In this document: piece after piece, positions 1 through 7,581 of the stretch
Layout of the letters: every line of letters begins with the position of its first letter
How positions within the stretch are numbered: position 1 is the stretch's first letter
Source of the DNA: Aquificaceae bacterium
GTDB lineage: Bacteria; Aquificota; Aquificia; Aquificales; Aquificaceae
DNA length: 19,798 bases
Reading direction: 5' to 3'
Assembly: GCA_015490115.1 (NCBI GenBank)
Contig: WFYM01000183.1
Span: 1-19,798, forward strand
Position numbers and translations under genes: made by a program
Notes under the pieces: generated by a model
Database searches by the model: none
What the model saw: only the letters and a program-made list of their open reading frames with translations
Told to the model about the DNA's origin: nothing

Positions 1-321
1 CCCATCTTCGCAAGGGACGTCGCCTTAGCGGTCCAGAGGGGGGAGGCGGACAGGGGTATACTCGTCTGCGGGACCGGGATAGGGATGTCCATAACGGCGA
101 ACAAGTTCAAAGGGATAAGGGCAGCCCTTTGTCTCAACGAGTATATGGCGAGGATGAGCAGGCTCCACAACGACGCGAACGTCCTTTGTTTGGGAGACAG
201 GGTCCTCGGAGAGGAGCTTGCCCTCTCCATAGTCGAGGTTTGGCTAGAAACTCCCTTCGAAGGGGGGAGGCACCAAAAGAGGATAGAGCTGATAGCGGAT
301 ATAGAAAAGGAGATAGGCTGA
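1..321 (+). CDS. rpiB: Ribose-5-phosphate isomerase B (5' end outside window)
   Basis: RpiB interconverts ribose 5-phosphate and ribulose 5-phosphate in the cytosolic pentose phosphate pathway. The reading frame is open from base 1, so the gene starts upstream; 106 residues are visible and about 40 N-terminal residues of a usual 145-150 residue protein are missing. The family signature CGTGIGMSITANK is present, with the cysteine that acts as the base in many RpiB enzymes, followed by the conserved SRLHNDANVLCLG stretch (substrate-binding His and Asn). The stop codon at 319-321 directly abuts the ATG of the next gene, so the two are probably co-transcribed. Identification is by motif and is firm. 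Confidence 0.93.
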   Translation, partial: PIFARDVALAVQRGEADRGILVCGTGIGMSITANKFKGIRAALCLNEYMARMSRLHNDANVLCLGDRVLGEELALSIVEVWLETPFEGGRHQKRIELIADIEKEIG

Positions 322-1440
322 ATGGTGAGGCTCTCAAAACTCTACCCTGACCCTGTCGTAGCCTTTACGGTTATACTCCTCTTCCTCTTCGGCTTTCTCA
401 ATCTCCTTAGCGTTAGGGTGGGACCTTACCTATTTGATGATTTCGAACCCTCTCACCTTAAGAAGCCCCTCTTTTTCCTGCTCTCCTTTATTTTCGGTTT
501 CTTCGTTATGTCCTTTACAGCCTTCGCCCTCAACTACAGAAAGCTAAACAGCAAAAAGTTCGTATACGGTGCCGTGATCGTTTCCTTACTGCTCCTTTCA
601 GCTGTCCTCTTCAAAAAGGCTATACTCGGAAAGCCCGTCGACAGGTGGCTCATCGGGACGAGCGTCCAGCCCTCCGAGCTTTCGAAGCTCGTTGTCATAC
701 TCTTTATAGCCTACTACGTCTCGAGGAAAGGTTACATAACGAGGCTCAGGTTCCTCAGTTGGGCTGTTTTTGTGGTTCTTATTCACTCCTTTCTGCTCGT
801 CCTTCAGCCGGACAAGGGCATGGCTCTTTTTATGCTTCTTCTCGCTTGGTCCCTCCTCTGGATAGGTGGCGTATCTCCGAGGGTATACATACCTGTCGGT
901 TTGGTGTTTGCGGTCGCCGGCTTTCTCATGCTACTCTCCGGCGGGGAGTACATACAGAGGAGGTTCTCAGCTTGGAGGGACCCCCTCGAAGACTCCTTCG
1001 GGACAGGTTACCAGGTTATTCAGTCCCTCCTTGCCTTTATGAACGGCGGCTTCTTCGGAGAGGGATACGGTAAGGGCTTCCAGAAGCTCGGGAACCTCAC
1101 TCAAGCTGACACGGACTACGCCCTCGCTACGATCGGGGAAGAGCTTGGCTTTCCGGGAGTCGCCTTTTTGCTTGTTCTCTACACCTTACTCCTTTGGAGG
1201 CTGATCAGGATGGCGAGGGAGGTCCCGGATACCTTCGGGAGGGTGATAGTCGTGGGTGTTGCACTCAACATAGCCTTCTCCGTCCTCATAAACACCATGA
1301 TGGTTGTGAACCTGCTCCCTCCGAAGGGAACACCCCTTCCCTTCGTGAGCTACGGGGTTAGTAACCTCGGTGCTAACTTGGTGGGTCTTGGTCTCGTCGG
1401 TTCCGTTTACAGGAGGCAGATCGAGGTGAGGGGTATCTGA
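322..1440 (+). CDS. ftsW: SEDS-family peptidoglycan polymerase, FtsW type
   Basis: SEDS proteins are integral membrane glycosyltransferases that polymerise lipid II; FtsW acts at the division septum and RodA in elongation. The 372-residue protein is almost wholly hydrophobic, with roughly ten membrane segments, the expected family size. Diagnostic motifs are QPSELSKL (about residues 115-122), the QADTDYALATIGEELGF loop (about 258-274) with the conserved Asp, and PPKGTPLPFVSYG near the C-terminus. The Lys-Gly before LPFVSYG and the GEELGF form are more like FtsW than RodA, but this is a resemblance call. The ATG at 322 is chosen because AAAAGGAGAT lies just upstream; it follows the rpiB stop with no gap. 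Confidence 0.85.
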   Translation: MVRLSKLYPDPVVAFTVILLFLFGFLNLLSVRVGPYLFDDFEPSHLKKPLFFLLSFIFGFFVMSFTAFALNYRKLNSKKFVYGAVIVSLLLLSAVLFKKAILGKPVDRWLIGTSVQPSELSKLVVILFIAYYVSRKGYITRLRFLSWAVFVVLIHSFLLVLQPDKGMALFMLLLAWSLLWIGGVSPRVYIPVGLVFAVAGFLMLLSGGEYIQRRFSAWRDPLEDSFGTGYQVIQSLLAFMNGGFFGEGYGKGFQKLGNLTQADTDYALATIGEELGFPGVAFLLVLYTLLLWRLIRMAREVPDTFGRVIVVGVALNIAFSVLINTMMVVNLLPPKGTPLPFVSYGVSNLGANLVGLGLVGSVYRRQIEVRGI

Positions 1441-1453
1441 TAGAATTCATCCC

Positions 1454-2731
1454 ATGGAGATCGTAGACCTCAGGAGAAAAGACTGGAGGTCCGAAGAGAG
1501 GCTCAGGTTCGTAGCGGAAAGGGGAAGTATAATCTCCGAAGAGTTCGAGGAGAAGGTTAGGGAGATAATAGCGGAGGTAAAAAGGAGGGGGGACGAAGCC
1601 CTGATAGAGTTTACAGAGAGGTTCGACGGTGTAAAGCTCACGAAGGAGACCATCGAGGTCCCTAAGGAGGAGCTAAAGAGGGCTTACGAAAGTATAGGGG
1701 AGGAGGTGAGGAAGGCTATCGAGGTAGCCCACGAGAGGATAAGAGCCTTCCATAAGGAGCAGGTCGAGAGGTCATTTCTGAAGGAGGAGGAGGGTATACT
1801 CCTCGGGCAGAGGGTGATACCCCTCGAGAGGGTCGGGGTATACGTTCCGGGAGGGACAGCAGCTTACCCCTCCACCGTCCTCATGAACGTGGTCCCAGCG
1901 GTAGTTGCGGGCGTCAGGGAAATAATAATGGTGACACCGAAGCCGAACCCCTACACCCTCGCAGCTGCGTATGTATCCGGGGTCAGCAGGGTCTTCAGGA
2001 TCGGAGGCGCTCAGGCTGTCGCAGCCCTTGCCTTCGGAACCGAGACAGTTCCCAAGGTGGACAAGGTTGTAGGTCCGGGGAACGTTTACGTCGCTTTAGC
2101 GAAGAGGCTACTCTTTGGCGTTGTGGACATAGACATGGTTGCCGGACCCTCCGAGGTCCTCGTCATAGCTGACGAGACGGCAAGACCGGACTGGGTAGCC
2201 TCCGACCTCCTCTCCCAAGCGGAACACGACGAACTCTCAGCTTCCATACTTGTGACACCTTCGGAAAAGCTCGCCCGCGAGGTAAAGGAGGAGGTAAACA
2301 GGCTCCTCTCGGAGCTTCCGAGGAAAGAAATTGCGGAAAAGTCCATAAACAGGTTCGGGACCATATTCGTAACGGAGGATCTTATCCAAGCCTGCGAGGT
2401 AGCCAACCTCATAGCCCCGGAACACCTCGAGGTGATCACGGAAGATCCTTTGGCGCTCCTTCCCTATATAAAGCATGCGGGTGCCGTATTTCTGGGAGAA
2501 TACACCACGGAACCCCTCGGCGACTACGTCCTCGGTCCAAACCACACCCTGCCGACAGGCGGGACCGCGAGGTTTTTCTCACCCCTTGGTGTTTACGATT
2601 TTGTGAAGAGAAGCTCGATCCTATACGTTTCGAGGAGAGGTTTCGAGAAGGTGGCGGGGTTCGCTGAGATCTTAGCCACCGCTGAGGGACTCGAAGCCCA
2701 CCGCTTAGCTGTCAGGATAAGGAGAAGATGA
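1454..2731 (+). CDS. hisD: Histidinol dehydrogenase
   Basis: HisD carries out the last two steps of histidine synthesis, oxidising histidinol to histidine with two NAD+ and a bound zinc. The 425-residue length is normal. Visible motifs: GGAQAVAALAFGTETVPKVD, then GPGNVYVA, SQAEHDE (zinc-ligand Gln and His), APEHLE (catalytic Glu-His pair), GDYVLGPNHTLPTGG (zinc-ligand Asp) and EAHRLAVR near the C-terminus (last zinc-ligand His). All key residues are present, so the enzyme should be active. There is no clear ribosome site before the ATG (sequence TAGAATTCATCCC), unlike its neighbours; TAGAAT could be a -10 box giving a very short leader. It overlaps the following lipoprotein gene by ATGA. Confidence 0.96.
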   Translation: MEIVDLRRKDWRSEERLRFVAERGSIISEEFEEKVREIIAEVKRRGDEALIEFTERFDGVKLTKETIEVPKEELKRAYESIGEEVRKAIEVAHERIRAFHKEQVERSFLKEEEGILLGQRVIPLERVGVYVPGGTAAYPSTVLMNVVPAVVAGVREIIMVTPKPNPYTLAAAYVSGVSRVFRIGGAQAVAALAFGTETVPKVDKVVGPGNVYVALAKRLLFGVVDIDMVAGPSEVLVIADETARPDWVASDLLSQAEHDELSASILVTPSEKLAREVKEEVNRLLSELPRKEIAEKSINRFGTIFVTEDLIQACEVANLIAPEHLEVITEDPLALLPYIKHAGAVFLGEYTTEPLGDYVLGPNHTLPTGGTARFFSPLGVYDFVKRSSILYVSRRGFEKVAGFAEILATAEGLEAHRLAVRIRRR

Positions 2732-3291
2732 AAATTATCTTCCTTTTCCTTCTCCTTCTCTCCTGCGGACCTCTCGTCGAGGTAAAGAGAGGGAAGTGTC
2801 CGAGTAAGGAGGAGATCCTCTTGAGCTACTCCGCTAAGAGGACTCCAAAAGAGTTCAGGGTATACGGGAGGGTGAGCTTTGGACCTTTGAAGTTTCCCAT
2901 TCTCCTCGCTAAGTTCGACGGTATATACACGGTCAAGGTTCCCGGAAAGGAGAGGGTCTTCGTGGACGGTAAGGTTGTTTGCGTGAGGGAGAGGTGCTAC
3001 CTGCTTCCCCTCCCTCCTGAGAACTTCATCTTCGGAGGTGTTCTCCTCGGGAGGGAGAGGGTCCTCTGCTCGGGAAATAGGCTCGTCTTCAAGGATACGG
3101 GGAAGATCTACGAGAGGGAGATCCTCTTCGAGGGGGGGAGGCTCTCGGAATACAGGGTGAGGAACAGAAGAAGCGGGAAGACCTTAAAAGTCTTCTTCGG
3201 ACCTAAAGAGAGGGGTGGGTATTTCAGGTATATAATCTTAGAGTCCGGGGGTAGGAGGCTTAAAATTTCCGTTGAAGGGGTAGATATCTGA
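2728..3291 (+). CDS. Small lipoprotein of unknown function, LolB-like size and makeup
   Basis: A 187-residue protein beginning with a short lipoprotein signal: MKIIFLFLLLLSCG, where LLSC is a good lipobox, so the mature chain should start at Cys13 carrying a lipid anchor. The rest has no other strong hydrophobic segment and is rich in alternating beta-type stretches and basic residues. The size and beta-rich layout recall LolB-type or DUF4292-type outer-membrane lipoproteins, but no diagnostic motif is visible, so this is only a structural guess. It overlaps hisD by 4 bp (ATGA) and its stop shares one base with the lgt start. Lying next to lgt, the enzyme that would lipidate it, may be coincidence. 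Confidence 0.75.
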   Translation: MKIIFLFLLLLSCGPLVEVKRGKCPSKEEILLSYSAKRTPKEFRVYGRVSFGPLKFPILLAKFDGIYTVKVPGKERVFVDGKVVCVRERCYLLPLPPENFIFGGVLLGRERVLCSGNRLVFKDTGKIYEREILFEGGRLSEYRVRNRRSGKTLKVFFGPKERGGYFRYIILESGGRRLKISVEGVDI

Positions 3292-4097
3292 TGTTTCCGA
3301 CACTCGTTGAGGTCTTCGGCTTTAAAGTCTCCACTTACGGAGTTTTGGTCGCCCTCGGTCTCATCCTCGCATACTTTTTGTCCCTCAGGCTTGCGAGAAG
3401 GGAGGGGATACCTTCAGACAAGGCGGAGTCCGTCTTCATATTCGCTGCACTCTTTGGCATAGTCGGTTCGAGGATAGCCTTTATCCTCGAGCATCCTTAC
3501 GAGATAGAGAGCCTCATCGACGTCTTCGCCCTGTGGAAGGGTGGGGTCAGCTTCTACGGTGGTCTCTTGGGAGGTATCCTCGGCGTCCTCTTAGCTGTCA
3601 AGAGGCACTCCCTGAACCTTTGGAAGGTAGCTGACGTCGCTGCTCCCTCTTTAGCTCTTGCCCACTCTATAGGGAGGCTCGGATGCACCTCAGCTGGTTG
3701 CTGCTACGGTAGACCCGTCCCGGATGTCGAGAACGTCTCGGTCGGTATTCACTTCATGAAGGACTTTCCCTTCTTCTACGTGGTTTTTCCTTCCGGGTCC
3801 GTCGCACCTTCGGGTATACCCTTATACCCCACCCAGATTATGGAAGCCTTCGGGAACTTCGTAATATTTTTGGTCCTTCTCCTCCTCTTCAGGAGGAAGG
3901 GTTTCGACGGTGAGGTCTTTTCGGTTTATACGGTCCTCTACGGGGCTGAGAGGTTCGCCCTCGAGTTTTACAGGGGTGTGACACCACCCATAGAGGGACT
4001 CGGTCTCACGTGGAACCAGATAGCTTCCCTTATCTTTGCTTGTCTTGGTATAGCTTTGTTCCTTCTCCTGAGGAGATCTCCCTCAGGAAGACGCTGA
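3291..4097 (+). CDS. lgt: Prolipoprotein diacylglyceryl transferase
   Basis: Lgt transfers diacylglycerol from phosphatidylglycerol to the lipobox cysteine of prolipoproteins, in the inner membrane. The 268-residue protein has about seven membrane segments and the family landmarks: STYGVLVALG near the N-terminus, GGVSFYGGLLGG (about residues 84-95), HSIGRLGCTSAGCCYGRP (about 123-140) and YPTQIMEA (about 178-185). The catalytic-region His of E. coli Lgt (HGGL) is Tyr here (YGGL), a variant I believe is common in other Lgt branches, so it does not imply loss of function. The start overlaps the previous stop as TGATG. The last 68 bp overlap, tail to tail, the gene on the other strand. Confidence 0.95.
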   Translation: MFPTLVEVFGFKVSTYGVLVALGLILAYFLSLRLARREGIPSDKAESVFIFAALFGIVGSRIAFILEHPYEIESLIDVFALWKGGVSFYGGLLGGILGVLLAVKRHSLNLWKVADVAAPSLALAHSIGRLGCTSAGCCYGRPVPDVENVSVGIHFMKDFPFFYVVFPSGSVAPSGIPLYPTQIMEAFGNFVIFLVLLLLFRRKGFDGEVFSVYTVLYGAERFALEFYRGVTPPIEGLGLTWNQIASLIFACLGIALFLLLRRSPSGRR

Positions 4098-4983
4098 TCC
4101 TGTATTCCGCTAAGATCCTCATGGGTTCCCAGCTGAGTTCCGGGTCCCTGAAGGGGACGCTGTAGGGAGAACTCCGAAGCTTTTCCATCTCCTTAGAAGG
4201 GAGGGGAGGGACGTCTCCCTTCAAAGAGGCTACCGTTCCTCCCCTCCTCCTTCCTACGGGTCTCGACGCCCCCACTTTGAAGCCGAGGTCAAGGAGAGCC
4301 TTCCTGACGGGTAGGGCTGACGTATAGGAGACCCAAACCCCTTCTTCGCTCATCGCTTCCTTCACGAGCCTCAAGAAGTCTGCGGTCCAAAGTTCCGGGT
4401 TTCTGAGAGGAGAAAAAGGATCGTGGAAGACAGCGTCCGCCCCAAAACCGGAAAGTAACTTTACAGTTTCCCTCGCGTCTCCGAGAAGGAGCCTGACCTT
4501 GAGATTTTTACCTTCGTAGCTTGGAAGGTCCTTTAGGATCTCCTCGTGGATCTTTCGGTAAGGCTCCGGAAGGGGTGGGATACGCTCAGGTATGTTTATA
4601 TCGAGGGCTACAACCTCGACCTCCACATCTTCCGAGACCCTCCTTACCTCCGTTAAAGCTACAGCTGTGTTGTATCCGAGACCGAAGCCAACGTCGAGTA
4701 TCTTGATCTTTTTGTAGCTCCGAGCCTTTTCGAGTATTCGGGAAGGGACCACGAACTTATAGAGGCACTCGGTCACAGCCCCCGCCGTTATACTGTGGTA
4801 AGGCTCCCCGTATCGGGAGCTTATGAGGGTGTAGCTACCGTCTCTTGTCTTCACGAGTAGGTCCTTCCCCCTCTTCGGGACCCATCTTTTTAGGTCTTCA
4901 ACGATGCGGGAAATATCCTTCTCCCCCAACTTCAGCCCCTTCTCTTCAAGCAAGGTCCTTACAAACTCCCTCAGCTCCGACAT
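4030..4983 (-). CDS. mnmC2: tRNA 5-methylaminomethyl-2-thiouridine methyltransferase without oxidase domain (MnmC2, DUF752)
   Basis: This enzyme methylates nm5(s2)U at wobble position 34 of tRNA using S-adenosylmethionine. The 317-residue protein has an N-terminal helical region, then the Rossmann SAM site ILDVGFGLGYNTAVAL (about residues 94-109), VVALDI (second strand) and FHDPFSPLRNPELWT (about 186-200), the DUF752 signature equivalent to the DGFaPxxNPxxW of E. coli MnmC. The FAD-dependent MnmC1 domain is absent; a free-standing MnmC2 was characterised from Aquifex aeolicus, so this is lineage-typical. A GGAGAT site 9 bp upstream supports the ATG at 4983, which lies 38 bp inside the end of pabB. 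The 3' end overlaps lgt by 68 bp. Confidence 0.88.
   Translation of the reverse strand: MSELREFVRTLLEEKGLKLGEKDISRIVEDLKRWVPKRGKDLLVKTRDGSYTLISSRYGEPYHSITAGAVTECLYKFVVPSRILEKARSYKKIKILDVGFGLGYNTAVALTEVRRVSEDVEVEVVALDINIPERIPPLPEPYRKIHEEILKDLPSYEGKNLKVRLLLGDARETVKLLSGFGADAVFHDPFSPLRNPELWTADFLRLVKEAMSEEGVWVSYTSALPVRKALLDLGFKVGASRPVGRRRGGTVASLKGDVPPLPSKEMEKLRSSPYSVPFRDPELSWEPMRILAEYRISVFLREISSGEGTKLYQDKQR
4066..4088. terminator. Perfect hairpin inside the lgt/mnmC2 tail-to-tail overlap
   Basis: TCCTGAGG (4066-4073) pairs perfectly with CCTCAGGA (4081-4088) across a 7-base loop. It lies in bases that code for the C-terminal ends of both lgt and mnmC2, exactly where two converging transcripts must stop. 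No T-run follows on either strand, so it is not a textbook intrinsic terminator. A bidirectional stop or an mRNA 3'-end stabiliser are the likely roles; this is inference from position. Confidence 0.4.
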
Positions 4984-6013
4984 GGACGCTTATCTCCGGG
5001 TAGAAAGCCCTGACCTTGAGGAGAAGCTCGCTAAACTCTTTTTCCGGGTCCGAGTCCCAGACTATACCGCAACCGGCGAAGTAGCTTACACTACTCCCCT
5101 TCCCGTAAGCTGTCCTTATGAGGACGCTTAAGGTAAAGTCTCCGTTTCTGAAGAGAAGTCCCGCTGTGCCGCAGTAGTAACCCCTCGGGTGAGGTTCGAG
5201 TTCGTCTATTATCTCCACAGCCCTCCTCTTGGGAGCGCCAGTGACGGAGGCGGGGGGGAAGGTGTTTGCGAGTATATCCGCGAGATCCCTTTCCGTCTCG
5301 CCGACAACGGTGGAGTGCATCTGGCAGAGGGTAGAGAACCTCTCCACCTTAAAGAGTTCCGTCACCCTCACGCTCCCCCTCTTCGCCACCCTCCCTATGT
5401 CGTTCCTCATCATGTCGGTTATCATCAGGTTCTCAGCCCTCTCCTTCTCTTTCGAGAGTATCTCCTCGGGAGTCGCTCCGGTCCCTTTTATGGGCTTGCT
5501 CGTTATCTTCGATCCCCTCTTTTCGAGGAAAAGCTCCATGGAACCGGAGACCACCACGAGGTCTTCGAGCTTCAGGAAAAAGGCGTAAGGGACGGGCTGT
5601 CTTGCAAAGAAGTCAAAAAAGAGGGCTTTCGGATCACCTTCGAGGTAGAAGCTTATCTCGGAGGTGAGGTTTATCTGGTAGACGTCACCCCTCTCTATAT
5701 AGTCCTTCACCTTCAAAACACCCTTTGAGAACTTTTCCCTGTCGAGGGTCATACCTACAAGGTCGAGGCGGTAGCTGCCCGGGACCGCTCGGCACGGTTC
5801 GAGTCCGAGGAGGGGGACGGCGACGATGGGCGGGAGGTCCCTCGTTTTGATCGGTGTCCCGAGCGTCTTCCTCGTGAGGTCGTAAGAGACTAAGAGGAAG
5901 AGGTCAGAGCCTGAAGGAATGTCCGTTATCTCCTCCAAGAGAAGAGGCTCCGAGGTTTTAGCCCTCAGGAGTCCCTCCTCACCTATCCAGCCCCCTGACA
6001 GGAGGAGGTCCAT
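4946..6013 (-). CDS. pabB: Aminodeoxychorismate synthase component I
   Basis: PabB converts chorismate with ammonia to aminodeoxychorismate for p-aminobenzoate and folate. With the start at 6013 the protein is 355 residues, shorter than E. coli PabB but typical of the compact thermophile form. Motifs: DVYQINLT, PIKGTG (the PabB form with Lys, where anthranilate synthase TrpE has Ala), MITDMMRNDIGRV, FPPASVTGAPKRRA, GYYCGTAG and FAGCGIVWDSDPEKE (metal-binding Glu). The open frame extends 54 codons further upstream, but that part lies antisense to the cupin gene and is low in family character, so ATG 6013 (MDLLLSGGW) is preferred. No strong ribosome site precedes it. No amidotransferase (PabA) is next to it. 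Confidence 0.88.
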   Translation of the reverse strand: MDLLLSGGWIGEEGLLRAKTSEPLLLEEITDIPSGSDLFLLVSYDLTRKTLGTPIKTRDLPPIVAVPLLGLEPCRAVPGSYRLDLVGMTLDREKFSKGVLKVKDYIERGDVYQINLTSEISFYLEGDPKALFFDFFARQPVPYAFFLKLEDLVVVSGSMELFLEKRGSKITSKPIKGTGATPEEILSKEKERAENLMITDMMRNDIGRVAKRGSVRVTELFKVERFSTLCQMHSTVVGETERDLADILANTFPPASVTGAPKRRAVEIIDELEPHPRGYYCGTAGLLFRNGDFTLSVLIRTAYGKGSSVSYFAGCGIVWDSDPEKEFSELLLKVRAFYPEISVHVGAEGVCKDLA

Positions 6014-6024
6014 GGGGATATAAT
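5995..6024 (+). promoter_or_regulatory. Sigma-70-type promoter for the cupin-dapL operon, inside pabB
   Basis: CTGACA (5995-6000) and an exact TATAAT (6019-6024) are separated by 18 bp, and GGAGGTGAGG follows just before the cupin ATG at 6045. The -35 box lies within the coding start of the divergent pabB gene; only 31 bp separate the two start codons, so the two promoters must overlap. Confidence 0.6.
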
Positions 6025-6044
6025 CTAATGCCCGGAGGTGAGGT

Positions 6045-6410
6045 ATGAAGCTCTTCGGTCCGGAAGGTGTGAGGGACCTCGAAGGACTCATAAAGGAAAA
6101 GGCTGAGGAGGTGAAGGAGATAGAGGTTGTGAAGCTGAGCGAGAGCGAGGACATGACCCAGCTCCTCGTCTTCATAAGGACCGCGGAGCAACCCCATTAC
6201 CACAGGGAACACGACCTTACCTTTACCGTCGTCAGGGGTCACGGTGAGCTTTACCTGAACGGAAGGAGGGAGAAGCTGAGGGAAGGGGACGTCGCCTTCA
6301 TACCGAGGGGGGCCGTCCACTTCTACACGAACACATCGGTTGTCTCCGTTCTCCTTGCGGTCTTTAGCCCGAGATACGACGGGAAGGACAGCGTAAAGGT
6401 GGAGGTCTGA
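6045..6410 (+). CDS. Single-domain cupin protein
   Basis: A 121-residue small beta-barrel protein. Cupin motif 1 is seen as HYHREHDLTFTVVRGHGELYL (about residues 47-67), supplying His, His and a Glu/Asp for a metal, and motif 2 as GDVAFIPRGAVHFYTN (about 79-94) with the fourth ligand His. A helical N-terminal region of about 35 residues precedes the barrel. Cupins of this size can be isomerases, dioxygenases or sugar-binding proteins, and nothing here decides which. The ribosome site GGAGGTGAGG is strong. The stop is 1 bp before dapL, so it is the first gene of a four-gene operon (cupin, dapL, sensor, deacetylase). Confidence 0.85.
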   Translation: MKLFGPEGVRDLEGLIKEKAEEVKEIEVVKLSESEDMTQLLVFIRTAEQPHYHREHDLTFTVVRGHGELYLNGRREKLREGDVAFIPRGAVHFYTNTSVVSVLLAVFSPRYDGKDSVKVEV

Positions 6411-6411
6411 G

Positions 6412-7581
6412 ATGGGTTTTGAGCTGTCGGATAGGCTAAAAGCCCTTCCCCCTTACCTCTTTGCGGAGCTGGACAGGAAGAAGAAGGAGAAGATAGAGCA
6501 AGGTGTCGACGTCATAGACCTCGGTGTCGGGGACCCGGACCTACCTACCCCTGAGCCTATCGTCGAAGCCCTAAAGAGGGCTGCGGAAAAACCCGAAAAC
6601 CACAGGTATCCCTCCTACGAGGGGATGAGAGCCTTCAGGGAAGCTGTAGCCGACTGGTACAGGAGGAGGTTCGGGGTAAAGCTCGATCCGGACAAGGAGG
6701 TGATAGCCTTAATAGGCTCCAAAGAAGGGATAGCCCACTTTCCACTCGCCTTCGTGAACCCGGGGGACGTAGTACTCTGCCCGGACCCCGCTTATCCCGT
6801 CTACAGGATAGGGACCATCTTCGCTGGGGGTGAGCCTTACAGCGTCCCCCTGAAGGAGGAAAACGGCTTCCTCCCCGACCTTGGCTCTATACCGAGGGAG
6901 GTGGTGGAGAGGGCGAAGATCATATGGGTCAACTACCCGAACAACCCAACCTCCGCGGACGCCACGGAAGACTTTTATAAGGAACTTGTAAAGTGGGCAA
7001 AGAAGAACAACCTGATAATAGCCTCCGACAACGCCTACTCGGAGATATACACGGGAGAGAAGAGACCCCTCTCGATACTCCAGATAGAGGAGGCGAAGGA
7101 GGTCGCCATCGAGTTCCACTCCCTCTCCAAGACCTTCAACATGACAGGTTGGAGGATAGGGATGGCTGTCGGGAACGAGGAGCTGGTAAAAGCCCTCGGG
7201 AAGGTGAAGACGAACGTAGACTCCGGTCAGTTCAACGCAATTCAGGAGGCAGGTATCGTAGCTCTTAACCTTCCTGACTCCGAACTCGACAAGCTGAGGG
7301 CTGTATACAGGGAAAGGAGAAGGGTGATGACGGAGGCTCTAAAGAAGGCGGGACTTTCCCCCTTCGAGTCCGAGGTCACCTTCTACGTCTGGACTAAGGT
7401 CCCCGAAGGGTATACGTCCGCGGACTTTGCCGAGAAGCTCCTCGAAGAGGCCGGTATAGTCTGCACGCCGGGGAGCGGTTTCGGTCCAGCCGGGGAGGGC
7501 TACTTCAGGATATCGCTTACGGTCCCCACCGAGAGGTTGACCGAAGCGGCGAGGAGGATAGAAAATTTAAAGGATGGGTAG
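6412..7581 (+). CDS. dapL: LL-diaminopimelate aminotransferase
   Basis: DapL makes LL-diaminopimelate from tetrahydrodipicolinate and glutamate in one PLP-dependent step, supplying lysine and peptidoglycan. The 389-residue fold-type I aminotransferase shows DLGVGDPDLPTP, HRYPSYEGMRAFREAV, WVNYPNNPTSA, ASDNAYSEI and SLSKTFNMTGWRIG, where Lys240 should form the Schiff base with PLP; the C-terminal Arg in YFRISL binds the substrate carboxylate. SLSKTFNMTGWRIG and the overall close match to Aquifex-type DapL favour this call over aspartate or alanine aminotransferase, but substrate specificity cannot be proven by reading. It starts 1 bp after the cupin stop and overlaps the next gene by 8 bp. Confidence 0.87.
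   Translation: MGFELSDRLKALPPYLFAELDRKKKEKIEQGVDVIDLGVGDPDLPTPEPIVEALKRAAEKPENHRYPSYEGMRAFREAVADWYRRRFGVKLDPDKEVIALIGSKEGIAHFPLAFVNPGDVVLCPDPAYPVYRIGTIFAGGEPYSVPLKEENGFLPDLGSIPREVVERAKIIWVNYPNNPTSADATEDFYKELVKWAKKNNLIIASDNAYSEIYTGEKRPLSILQIEEAKEVAIEFHSLSKTFNMTGWRIGMAVGNEELVKALGKVKTNVDSGQFNAIQEAGIVALNLPDSELDKLRAVYRERRRVMTEALKKAGLSPFESEVTFYVWTKVPEGYTSADFAEKLLEEAGIVCTPGSGFGPAGEGYFRISLTVPTERLTEAARRIENLKDG

Noticed and set aside
6014..6175. N-terminal extension of pabB
   Set aside because: The 54 codons are serine-rich antisense of the cupin gene and contain the cupin promoter; the family-like sequence begins at ATG 6013.
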